A stretch of 5,182 nucleotides of DNA from Prevotella sp. UBA7782. GTDB taxonomy: Bacteria; Bacteroidota; Bacteroidia; Bacteroidales; Bacteroidaceae. The stretch spans positions 1,826-7,007 of the forward strand of contig DLDC01000007.1 in assembly GCA_002480935.1 (NCBI GenBank), read 5' to 3'. Position numbers and translations under genes: made by a program. The notes under the pieces were generated by a model. The model saw only the letters and a list, made by a program, of their open reading frames with translations. It had not been told where the DNA came from and ran no database searches. Shown piece after piece: positions 1 through 5,182 of this stretch. Numbering within the stretch: the stretch's first letter is position 1; the number at the start of each line of letters is the position of its first letter.

Positions 1-1
1 G

Positions 2-88
2 CTCTTCGGATGTTATTACTTCCTGGTGAGATATGTCTGTCCGCTGGCCATCCTGGCTATTTTCCTGCATCAGCTGCATGTCTTTTAA
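2..88 (+). CDS. C-terminal end of a sodium-dependent NSS-family transporter (partial, 5' end outside window)
   Basis: Frame 2 from the window edge reads 28 residues ending VCPLAILAIFLHQLHVF and stops at TAA (86-88). The last 20 residues match the C-terminus of the next gene at 13 of 20 positions (VRIVSPVCILAVFLHQLHLL), including the shared FLHQLH. This is therefore the final transmembrane helix of a neighbouring paralogue. The family moves amino acids or related solutes into the cell with sodium. The next start codon is only 19 bp away, so the two are probably co-transcribed. Only the last helix is visible, so neither substrate nor total length can be judged. Confidence 0.8.
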   Translation, partial: LFGCYYFLVRYVCPLAILAIFLHQLHVF

Positions 89-107
89 AGTATAAATTAG
101 AAGTAAT

Positions 108-1460
108 ATGAACGAGAGAGCACGTTTTGGACGCTTGGGAACCATCCTGGTTACCGCTGGTTCTGCCGTTGGATTGGGCAATATTTGGCGCTTTCCATAC
201 ATGACGGGGCACGATGGCGGAGCGGCATTTCTCATTGTTTACTTCTTCTGCATCTTGCTTTTAGGCATTCCCGGCATGGTGGCTGAGTTTGTGGTGGGGC
301 GTCATGGAGCCTCTAATGCTGCCCGCGCCTTTGCCGGTATAACGCCTTCGGGCTTCTGGCGCTGGCTGGGTTACCTTGGTGTGCTCACCTCTATGCTCAT
401 CCTTAGCTTCTATTCTGTGGTGGCAGGGTGGTGCTTGCAATATATGTTTGCGTCCATAGGAGGGGGCGTGAGCGGTGAGTTGAGTCAGGCCACAAGCTAT
501 TTTCATGATTTCTCCAGCGGCTTTCTGCGGCCTTCGTTGATGGCTGTTGCCTTCATACTCATCACCCATTGGGTGGTTGTAAAGGGCGTTCGCAATGGCA
601 TAGAGAAGGTTAGCAACGTGCTGATGCCTGTATTCTTCGTGTTGCTGGTGGCCTTAGTGATAGCCTCTTGTCTGCTTCCGGGAGCCGGGAGGGGCATAGC
701 CTTTTTGCTGAAGCCCGATTTTGGTCAAATCAACTCAAGCATAGTCATCGACGCTTTGGGCCAGTCGTTCTTCTCGCTGAGCCTTGGCACGGCGTGCCTT
801 TGTACCTATTCGTCTTACTTCGGGCGCAGCACCAACCTTCAGAAGACGGCTGTTCAGATAGCCTTCATAGACACTTTGATAGCCATTTTGGCCGGACTGA
901 TGATTTTTCCGGCAGCTTTTGCGGTGGGCGTAAACCCCGACAGCGGGCCTGCCCTCATCTTTATCACGCTGCCCAGTGTGTTTCAGAAGGCTTTTGCCAG
1001 CGTGCCCTTGGTGGGCTATCTGGTTTCGGTGGCCTTCTATGTGTTGCTGGTTTTGGCTGCGCTCACCTCAACCATATCGATGCACGAGATAGGTACTGTG
1101 TTCTTTCGTGAGGAGTTTTCCATATCCAGAGGCAAGGCGGCAGCCATCGAAACCGCCGTGTGCTGCCTGCTGGCTGTGCTGTGCGCCCTCTCGGTAGGAG
1201 CCGTTCCAGGGCTGAGCATAGGCCGCGACACGCTCATGGACTTCCTTAACAATCTCACATCCGACTATCTGTTGCCCATCGGATCGTTCTTTACGTGTTT
1301 ACTGGTGGGCTGGTTGGCTCCCCGAAGACTGGTGAAAGACGAGTTTACCAACTGGGGAACAGTGTCGCAACATATATATAAGGTGTGGCTGTTTATGGTC
1401 AGGATAGTTTCGCCCGTGTGCATCCTGGCCGTCTTTCTTCATCAGTTGCACTTGCTTTGA
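108..1460 (+). CDS. Sodium-dependent transporter, neurotransmitter:sodium symporter (NSS/SNF) family
   Basis: An inner-membrane symporter with the LeuT fold, predicted to import an amino acid or similar solute with Na+. The 450 residues are strongly hydrophobic, with about 11 membrane helices, as in several bacterial NSS proteins that lack helix 12. Helix 1 carries the family signature GSAVGLGNIWRFPY (residues 18-31); A20 and N25 match LeuT sodium-site residues A22 and N27, and R28 matches gate residue R30. The unwound helix 6 is FFSLSLG (221-227), with S223 at LeuT T254. Helix 8 has LTST (319-322), matching the T354/S355 sodium-2 pair. By alignment D255 falls at LeuT N286. An acid near this site is expected in chloride-independent bacterial members, while the LeuT E290 position is A259. 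The ATG at 108 is the first good start and leaves a short N-tail before helix 1. It lies 19 bp after a paralogue and 34 bp before the HhH gene, with no obvious promoter between. The substrate cannot be read from sequence. Confidence 0.95.
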   Translation: MNERARFGRLGTILVTAGSAVGLGNIWRFPYMTGHDGGAAFLIVYFFCILLLGIPGMVAEFVVGRHGASNAARAFAGITPSGFWRWLGYLGVLTSMLILSFYSVVAGWCLQYMFASIGGGVSGELSQATSYFHDFSSGFLRPSLMAVAFILITHWVVVKGVRNGIEKVSNVLMPVFFVLLVALVIASCLLPGAGRGIAFLLKPDFGQINSSIVIDALGQSFFSLSLGTACLCTYSSYFGRSTNLQKTAVQIAFIDTLIAILAGLMIFPAAFAVGVNPDSGPALIFITLPSVFQKAFASVPLVGYLVSVAFYVLLVLAALTSTISMHEIGTVFFREEFSISRGKAAAIETAVCCLLAVLCALSVGAVPGLSIGRDTLMDFLNNLTSDYLLPIGSFFTCLLVGWLAPRRLVKDEFTNWGTVSQHIYKVWLFMVRIVSPVCILAVFLHQLHLL

Positions 1461-1494
1461 TGAACATCTTATAACCTGAATATATCCTTATGCC

Positions 1495-2421
1495 ATGTTT
1501 ATAAAATTCTTTTATCTATCCAAAACCGACCGAATAGTCATCTTCTTCCTACTGGCTGTTATCTGCATTCTGGTGTTTCTGATGTACTTCTTCTCTGATA
1601 GAATGTACACCATGAAGGCATCTTCAGAGACCGACTCGCTCTCTTCGGCATCCGTATCCAGGGGTACGCGAAGCGGAAGTAAGGGCGGTTATTATCAGAT
1701 AGGAGAGGCCCGGCGGGCCGAACGGTTTGTCTTCGACCCCAACACGGCCGATTCTGCTCAGCTGCTCAGGCTTGGTTTGCAGCCCTGGCAGGTGCGTAGC
1801 ATCTATAAGTATAGGTCGAAGGGCGGCATCTACAGGCGTCCGGAGGATTTTGCCCGCCTTTACGGCCTCACCAAAAAGCAGTATATGGAGCTCCGGCCAT
1901 ACATACATATATCGTCTGATTATGAGCCTGCCGCCTCCATGATACCCCAAGAGACCTACGAACCGACCTATGCTCATAAACCTTATAAGGAATACGACCG
2001 CGACACAGTGCGTTTTCCCATCAAGATAAAGGCCGGCGAACACGTCAATGTAGCCCTGGCCGATACGTCAATGCTCAAGAAAGTGCCCGGAATAGGGTCG
2101 GGATGGGCCCGCGCCATTGTGAGTTATCGCGAGCGGCTGGGCGGCTTTTATGCCGTAGGGCAGTTGTTGGAAATAGACAATTTTCCCCATGAGGCCCTCC
2201 CGTTTTTCGTTGCCAAGAATGGCATCATGCGCAAGATGAATGTCAATAAGTTGTCGCTCAATGAGCTGAGGCGCCATCCTTACATCAATTTCTATCAGGC
2301 CAGAGACATCTGCGACTACAGAAGGCTGCACGGACCCCTTAAAAGTTTGCAGCAACTACGGCTGTTGAAAGACTTCCCTCCGGAGGCCATCGCGCGTCTG
2401 GAGCCCTATGTGGAGTTCTGA
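1495..2421 (+). CDS. Membrane-anchored protein with three helix-hairpin-helix repeats (ComEA-like)
   Basis: A 308-residue protein. A basic N-terminus (K4, K10, R13) precedes one hydrophobic segment at about residues 14-33, so an N-in anchor with the rest in the periplasm is likely. A low-complexity Ser/Arg/Gly linker (42-66) follows. Three repeats come next, each beginning with an N or V-rich strand and a Leu-rich helix pair: about 81-137 (NTADSAQLLRLGL), 183-240 (with the canonical hairpin VPGIGSGWARAI at 197-208) and 249-307 (NVNKLSLNELRRHPYI). Each repeat also has a YR or YK plus GG/HG turn (YRSKGG, YRERLGG, YRRLHG). ComEA-type HhH proteins bind DNA without sequence specificity during uptake. 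Whether this one does is unproven, and only the middle repeat has the textbook GIG hairpin. The ATG at 1495 is chosen because it keeps the anchor; an ATG at 1490 is out of frame. It follows the transporter closely and may share its transcript. Confidence 0.85.
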   Translation: MFIKFFYLSKTDRIVIFFLLAVICILVFLMYFFSDRMYTMKASSETDSLSSASVSRGTRSGSKGGYYQIGEARRAERFVFDPNTADSAQLLRLGLQPWQVRSIYKYRSKGGIYRRPEDFARLYGLTKKQYMELRPYIHISSDYEPAASMIPQETYEPTYAHKPYKEYDRDTVRFPIKIKAGEHVNVALADTSMLKKVPGIGSGWARAIVSYRERLGGFYAVGQLLEIDNFPHEALPFFVAKNGIMRKMNVNKLSLNELRRHPYINFYQARDICDYRRLHGPLKSLQQLRLLKDFPPEAIARLEPYVEF

Positions 2422-2537
2422 CGGCGCCTGTTGCCTGGTTTCGCCAGAGCCTCCTTGCCGCCTCATAGCAAGGCCCTTGCCGCCGCGGCACATCATGAAA
2501 AAAAGCCTTTATTGCATGGTTTTATGGAAAAATATCG

Positions 2538-2545
2538 TATCTTTG
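2538..2545 (+). promoter_or_regulatory. Bacteroidetes-type -7 box for the Fe-S factor/lpxH operon
   Basis: TATCTTTG fits the Bacteroidetes primary sigma -7 consensus TAnnTTTG exactly. It ends 16 bp before the ATG at 2562, giving a predicted leader of roughly 10 nt. No clean -33 TTTG lies at the usual 19-21 bp; the nearest TTG (2512-2514) is 23 bp away. An A-rich block followed by GCCTTT (2498-2510) lies upstream. The rest of the 2422-2561 gap has only short weak hairpins, such as CCTTGC/GCAAGG at 2453-2473, none followed by a T run, so no terminator is called for the preceding gene. Confidence 0.6.
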
Positions 2546-2561
2546 CAAAAAAGTAACGTCC

Positions 2562-2882
2562 ATGACAAGCGAAGAAAAACTAAAATTAGAAGAACGTATC
2601 GTAGATGTTCTGAAGACAGTCTATGATCCTGAAATCCCCGTAAATATCTACGACCTCGGTATGATATATAAGATAGATGTCAAAGACGATGGTTCTGTGG
2701 ATGTGGATATGACCTTCACAGCCCCCTCTTGTCCTGCTGCCGACTTCATATTGGAGGATGTTCGCACCAAGATAGAGAGTGTTGAGGGTGTGAAGCAAGC
2801 CAATGTGAACCTGGTGTTCGAGCCTGCTTGGGACCAGAGCATGATGTCTGAAGAGGCCAGAGAAGAGCTGGGCTTCGATTAA
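2562..2882 (+). CDS. SufT/MIP18-family (DUF59) metal-sulfur cluster assembly factor
   Basis: A 106-residue cytoplasmic protein of the MIP18/DUF59 family, which includes SufT and PaaD and helps mature or deliver Fe-S clusters to target proteins. The whole length is one domain. After an N-terminal helix come DPEIPVNIYDLGMIY (residues 22-36, the family signature), a beta strand DVDMTFTAPSCP (47-58) with the conserved cysteine C57 in the TxxxCP context, and a helix-strand unit ending NVNLVFEPAWD (81-91). The C-terminal tail MSEEAREELGF is typical of bacterial members. There is no fused PaaD or Suf domain and no suf gene nearby. It is the first gene of a likely two-gene operon with its own -7 box just upstream, and lpxH follows after 15 bp. 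A precise name is withheld because SufT, PaaD-like and general DUF59 members are hard to separate by eye. Confidence 0.93.
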   Translation: MTSEEKLKLEERIVDVLKTVYDPEIPVNIYDLGMIYKIDVKDDGSVDVDMTFTAPSCPAADFILEDVRTKIESVEGVKQANVNLVFEPAWDQSMMSEEAREELGFD

Positions 2883-2897
2883 CACTTAAACTGTAGC

Positions 2898-3725
2898 ATG
2901 ATGGAAGGTAGCAATTCAATATCAAAGCAAGGCCATTGGAGCGGAAGCCATGATGCCGTGCGGCACAATGTCTACTTCCTTTCTGATGCCCATCTGGGCT
3001 CTCTGGCCTTGCAGCATAGGCGAACCCAGGAGCGCAGACTGGTGCGCTTTCTCGACAGTATCAAGTATAAGGCCGCGGCCATTTACCTGCTTGGTGATAT
3101 GTTTGACTTTTGGGACGAGTATAAATATGTTGTTCCCAAGGGCTTCACACGCTTTCTGGGCAAGCTGTCAGAGCTTACCGACATGGGCGTAGAGGTGCAT
3201 TTCTTTACCGGCAATCATGATTTGTGGACCTATGGCTATCTGGAGTCGGAGTGCGGAGTGATTGTTCACCGGGCTCCACTCACAACAGAGATATACGATA
3301 AGGTGTTTTTCCTCGCGCACGGCGACGGCCTTGGCGACCCCGATGTGAAGTTCAAAGTGCTCAGGAAGCTCTTCCACAGCACCATCTGTCAGCATCTTCT
3401 CAATGCCATGCATCCCCGTTGGGGCATGTGGCTGGGCCTTACGTGGGCCAAGCACAGCCGCCTGAAGCGTGCCGATGGTAAAGAAGCGCCCTATATGGGC
3501 GAGAACAAGGAGTACTTGGTGCGTTTTACGCGTCAGTATATGAAGACGCATCCCAACATAGACTACTTTATTTACGGGCACAGGCACATTGAGCTGGACC
3601 TTAACTTGAGCCGTCGTGCCCGCATGATGATACTGGGTGACTGGATATGGCAGTTCACCTATGCCGTCTTCGACGGCGAGCACATGTTTCTGGAGGAATA
3701 TGTTGAGGGTGAGAGCCAACCCTGA
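2898..3725 (+). CDS. lpxH: UDP-2,3-diacylglucosamine diphosphatase (LpxH-type metallophosphoesterase)
   Basis: Calcineurin-like phosphoesterase of 275 residues. LpxH cleaves UDP-2,3-diacylglucosamine to lipid X and UMP in lipid A synthesis, at the cytoplasmic face of the inner membrane. All metal-binding motifs are visible in order: SDAHLGS (29-35; D30, H32), GDMFDFWDEY (66-75; D67), GNHD (105-108), AHGDG (140-144; H141) and GHRH (227-230). The segments HPRWGMWLGLTWAKHSR (172-188) and ILGDWI are typical of Bacteroidetes LpxH. Residues 1-24 are a polar, serine-rich extension before the first strand (VYFLSD) with no conserved look. An in-frame GTG at 2958 (V21) would give about 255 residues, but the tandem ATGATG at 2898, 15 bp after the upstream stop, is the simpler start. 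It is likely co-transcribed with the Fe-S factor. Other UDP-sugar phosphoesterases share this fold, but the motif match favours LpxH. Confidence 0.92.
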   Translation: MMEGSNSISKQGHWSGSHDAVRHNVYFLSDAHLGSLALQHRRTQERRLVRFLDSIKYKAAAIYLLGDMFDFWDEYKYVVPKGFTRFLGKLSELTDMGVEVHFFTGNHDLWTYGYLESECGVIVHRAPLTTEIYDKVFFLAHGDGLGDPDVKFKVLRKLFHSTICQHLLNAMHPRWGMWLGLTWAKHSRLKRADGKEAPYMGENKEYLVRFTRQYMKTHPNIDYFIYGHRHIELDLNLSRRARMMILGDWIWQFTYAVFDGEHMFLEEYVEGESQP

Positions 3726-3793
3726 TGCCGCAGTGGTTCAGCCACTTGAGCAGAGACAGATGATGAGTAGCGAAAGCTCTAAATGCCTCTTAA

Positions 3794-3844
3794 TTTCATT
3801 CAAAAAGGTTATTTTCATTGAAAAAAAAGCCTTTTTCGTTGAAA
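3794..3844. repeat. Three spaced copies of a palindromic 11-mer (TTTCATTGAAA), operator-like
   Basis: Copies are TTTCATTCAAA (3794-3804), TTTCATTGAAA (3813-3823) and TTTCGTTGAAA (3834-3844). The middle one is a perfect inverted repeat around a single T, extending to 6+1+6 bp (3812-3824); each outer copy departs from it by one base. Starts are 19 and 21 bp apart, close to two helical turns, and the last copy ends 3 bp before the -33 box at 3848. The geometry suits a cooperative DNA-binding protein, but AT-rich DNA produces such motifs by chance and no regulator is encoded nearby. Confidence 0.4.
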
Positions 3845-3847
3845 GTA

Positions 3848-3879
3848 TTTGATGCTTACAAATAAAAGACTTACCTTTG
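3848..3879 (+). promoter_or_regulatory. Bacteroidetes-type promoter (-33 TTTG, -7 TACCTTTG) for a non-coding transcript
   Basis: TTTG (3848-3851), a 20-bp spacer and TACCTTTG (3872-3879) match the Bacteroidetes sigma-70 consensus TTTG-N19-21-TAnnTTTG. It is the best complete promoter in the window. It points right, towards the 3' end of a gene on the opposite strand, so it serves no annotated protein gene. Transcription would start near 3885. Confidence 0.65.
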
Positions 3880-3884
3880 CAACA

Positions 3885-4038
3885 GAAATCAGAGGTATTG
3901 GTTTAGGTAATATGGATTAGTTTTTGGTTTGAATCACCTTTTCAATAGGGTTAGATGTTATAAAACTCAGGTTTGTAGATTAAGTTTAGTCAAGTAATGA
4001 AAGGTGGAAGTCGTGAGATTTCCACCTTTCTCTTGTTT
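3885..4038 (+). ncRNA. Candidate small RNA, about 150 nt (own promoter and terminator)
   Basis: The unit is bounded by a consensus promoter (3848-3879) and a 14-bp GNRA-capped hairpin with a U-rich tail (3999-4040). Between them all three + frames close quickly: ATG at 3912 is followed at once by TAG, and the ATG near 3955 by TAA after one codon. The body is AT-rich with G-pairs and shows only weak local pairing, for example AAACT/AGTTT around 3963-3987, so most of it may be single-stranded as in trans-acting sRNAs. I do not recognise it as 6S, SRP, RNase P or tmRNA. The start is inferred from the -7 box and the 3' end from the hairpin. It could instead be a leader-like read or a chance pairing of elements. 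Confidence 0.45.
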
Positions 4039-4040
4039 AT
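3999..4040 (+). terminator. Intrinsic terminator, best on the + strand, possibly bidirectional
   Basis: GAAAGGTGGAAGTC (3999-4012) pairs with GATTTCCACCTTTC (4017-4030): 14 bp with one G-U wobble, closed by a GUGA tetraloop (4013-4016). TCTTGTTTAT follows. On the - strand the wobble becomes an A-C mismatch, so the fold is optimised for rightward RNA. It may still also end the kinase transcript, since it begins about 10 bp past that stop codon and has A/T-rich flanks on both sides. Confidence 0.75.
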
Positions 4041-5098
4041 TAGTCTAGTTCTGCGTAGATTTTAAAATCTTCATCATCATCGTTCATGATGCGGTTTATC
4101 TCCTCTTCGTCTACGAGGTTAAAGTCGCCCACGATAGAGTTCTTCACAGCCGAGGCTGCCAGCGAGAAGTCCAGGCAGTGCTGATTGTCGTCGCCCCATT
4201 TCATGTAGCTGTGCAGGTAAGCGGCTATAAAGGCATCGCCAACGCCCATGGGGTCTACCACCTCTGTGATGTCATAGATGCGTGTGGAGTATAGCTTGCC
4301 GTTGGTATAGATAAGTCCTGAGAGGGTGTGATGGTTGCTTGTTATCTGGTTGCGGCACGCCATGACAAACTTCTTGCATTTAGGGTACAGGGCCTGCACA
4401 GCCTCAAAGTAGGCCTTGAAGGCATCCAAGTCCATGCTGTAGTTGCTGTCAGAGGCCGTGAAAGGCACGCGCTTCATGCCCGAGAGTATCTCGTATTCGC
4501 CCTGATCGCCGAAGATGATGTCGGCATGTCGGCACGCCTGGGGCAGCACATCTTCAGCCTTCCGGCCATATTTCCATAGGTTCTTGCGATAGTTGATGTC
4601 GAACGAAATGGTCAAGCCCTCGTCTTCGGCGGCGCTGATGGCGGCCATTACCGTGTCGAGAGCCCCCTGCGACACGGCGCACGATATGCCGCTTGTGTGC
4701 AGAATGCCTGCTCCCTGCAAGGTCTCGTGCCAGTCTATCATCTCCGGCCGCAGGCTGTAGAACGCCGAATCTTGCCTGTCATACACCACGCACGAGTTGC
4801 GCATGGCAGCCGCACCCTCAAAAAAGTAGGTGCCCAGCCGGTCGCCTCCCCTCACCACATGGGCAGTGCTCACGTTATACTCGTTCAGTTTCAGGCACAC
4901 ATTGGTGCCTATCAGGTTGTCGGGTACACGTGTTATATACTCCACATCGTCGCCCAGCGTGGCCAGTGAAACCGACACGTTGGCCTCTGAGCCGCCATAG
5001 TTCTCCTTGAACGTGCTTCCTTGAAACAGCCTGCAATGGGCCGGTTTCGACAAGCGAAGCATAATCTCGCCGAATGTAACAATTTTGTTCTTTTTCAT
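4040..5098 (-). CDS. kdgK: PfkB-family sugar kinase, probably 2-dehydro-3-deoxygluconokinase
   Basis: A 352-residue cytoplasmic ribokinase-fold kinase. KdgK phosphorylates 2-keto-3-deoxygluconate with ATP to KDPG, a step in uronate and pectin breakdown feeding the Entner-Doudoroff aldolase. Seen here: GEIMLRL (10-16), the substrate-binding GGSEANV (35-41), the lid segment GTYFFEGAAAMR (89-100) with VVYDR (104-108), DINYRKNLW (167-175), and the anion-hole/catalytic motif DPMGVGDAF (282-290) with base D288. That motif reads GVGD where many PfkB proteins have GAGD. The C-terminus is acidic. The start is ATG at 5098: an upstream in-frame TTG at 5122 would add eight residues (MPNETSYI), but it lies inside the -7 box of the gene's own promoter, so it cannot be in the mRNA. 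No aldolase or uronate gene is in view, so fructokinase or another PfkB specificity is not excluded. Confidence 0.88.
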   Translation of the reverse strand: MKKNKIVTFGEIMLRLSKPAHCRLFQGSTFKENYGGSEANVSVSLATLGDDVEYITRVPDNLIGTNVCLKLNEYNVSTAHVVRGGDRLGTYFFEGAAAMRNSCVVYDRQDSAFYSLRPEMIDWHETLQGAGILHTSGISCAVSQGALDTVMAAISAAEDEGLTISFDINYRKNLWKYGRKAEDVLPQACRHADIIFGDQGEYEILSGMKRVPFTASDSNYSMDLDAFKAYFEAVQALYPKCKKFVMACRNQITSNHHTLSGLIYTNGKLYSTRIYDITEVVDPMGVGDAFIAAYLHSYMKWGDDNQHCLDFSLAASAVKNSIVGDFNLVDEEEINRIMNDDDEDFKIYAELD

Positions 5099-5119
5099 GA
5101 TGTAGCTTGTTTCGTTTGG

Positions 5120-5127
5120 CAAAAATA
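5120..5127 (-). promoter_or_regulatory. -7 promoter box for the kinase gene
   Basis: Read on the - strand this is TATTTTTG, matching TAnnTTTG. It lies 21 bp before the ATG at 5098, predicting a leader of about 15 nt. No TTTG is visible at the -33 position, where the upstream hairpin's GGGG lies instead, so the promoter may be weak or activator-dependent. Confidence 0.5.
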
Positions 5128-5131
5128 CGAA

Positions 5132-5158
5132 AAAAGGTGGAGAAAATCCCCACCTTTT
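5132..5158 (-). terminator. Terminator-like hairpin upstream of the kinase promoter
   Basis: On the - strand AAAAGGTGGGGA pairs with TCTCCACCTTTT (12 bp with one G-U wobble) around a TTT loop, followed by TTCGTATTTTTG. The + strand version has an A-C mismatch in place of the wobble, so leftward RNA folds better. It most likely ends a - strand gene beyond the right edge of the window. It also overlaps the expected -33 region of the kinase promoter. Confidence 0.6.
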
Positions 5159-5182
5159 CTTTATATTTCGTTACAAATTACT

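Larger units (their letters stand above)
3726..4039. other. Intergenic region between lpxH and the convergent kinase gene
   Basis: This 314-bp stretch has no credible protein gene. Its first 65 bp hold only a 5-bp hairpin right after the lpxH stop (AGTGG-ttcag-CCACT, 3732-3746) without a T run, so it is a poor terminator. From 3790 the base composition turns AT-rich. It then contains three palindromic 11-mers, a promoter, a non-coding stretch and a strong terminator hairpin, each listed separately. Confidence 0.7.

Noticed and set aside
668..1111. 147-codon + frame ORF inside the transporter
   Set aside because: It lies wholly within the NSS gene in another frame and is rich in His, Cys and Arg with no recognisable domain.
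2453..2480. CCTTGC / GCAAGG / CCTTGC alternating inverted repeats after the HhH gene
   Set aside because: The stem is 6 bp at most and is not followed by a T run, so it is not a convincing terminator or switch.
2408..2626. 72-codon + strand ORF across the lpxH operon promoter
   Set aside because: It starts inside the HhH gene, crosses the -7 box and overlaps the Fe-S factor in another frame. The residue composition is not protein-like.
3168..3719. 183-codon antisense ORF over lpxH
   Set aside because: It is a shadow of a strongly conserved metallophosphoesterase on the other strand, with no family resemblance of its own.
3732..3746. AGTGG-ttcag-CCACT hairpin just after the lpxH stop
   Set aside because: Only five base pairs and no T run. 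It is too weak to call a terminator.
3998..4066. Small + strand ORF of 22 codons (begins MKGGSREI, ends in a hydrophobic stretch)
   Set aside because: It is made of the terminator hairpin itself plus antisense of the kinase 3' end, and has no ribosome binding context. The hydrophobicity is likely chance.
1..5182. Search for CRISPR arrays, tRNA/rRNA genes, insertion sequences, toxin-antitoxin or defence genes
   Set aside because: No regularly spaced long repeats, tRNA-like arms, transposase motifs or defence domains are visible on either strand.

Overview
The window looks like an ordinary chromosomal segment of a Bacteroidales bacterium, perhaps a Prevotella-type organism; the genus is a guess. 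The reasons are the Bacteroidetes-type promoter -7 boxes (TAnnTTTG) before two operons and one apparently non-coding unit, the lack of strong Shine-Dalgarno sequences, and the character of the proteins: a Bacteroidetes-style LpxH, a membrane-anchored protein with three helix-hairpin-helix repeats, and a KdgK-type PfkB kinase. Nothing points to phage, transposon, CRISPR or recently acquired DNA.

Layout: the left half is a + strand run. It opens with the last 28 codons of an NSS-family sodium symporter. A complete NSS paralogue follows 19 bp later (108-1460), and 34 bp after that comes the helix-hairpin-helix protein (1495-2421). A 140-bp gap contains a -7 promoter box at 2538-2545. It starts a two-gene unit: a SufT/MIP18-type Fe-S assembly factor (2562-2882) and, 15 bp on, an LpxH-type lipid A pyrophosphatase (2898-3725). 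On the right, a KdgK-like sugar kinase lies on the - strand (4040-5098). It has its own -7 box at 5120-5127, and a terminator-like hairpin lies just upstream of that box.

The 314-bp gap between lpxH and the convergent kinase gene is the most interesting part. It has three near-identical palindromic 11-mers spaced 19 and 21 bp apart, then a good -33/-7 promoter (TTTG-N20-TACCTTTG), about 115 bp with no credible ORF, and then a 14-bp hairpin with a GUGA tetraloop and a U-rich tail. The strand asymmetry of that hairpin (a G-U wobble on +, an A-C mismatch on -) favours a + strand transcript. Together these look like a stand-alone small RNA gene of about 150 nt, possibly regulated. It is the only candidate here for something undescribed.

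Functionally the genes are mostly housekeeping and transport: amino-acid-type sodium symport, Fe-S maturation, outer-membrane lipid A synthesis, and ketodeoxygluconate (uronate) catabolism. No single pathway ties the whole window together.
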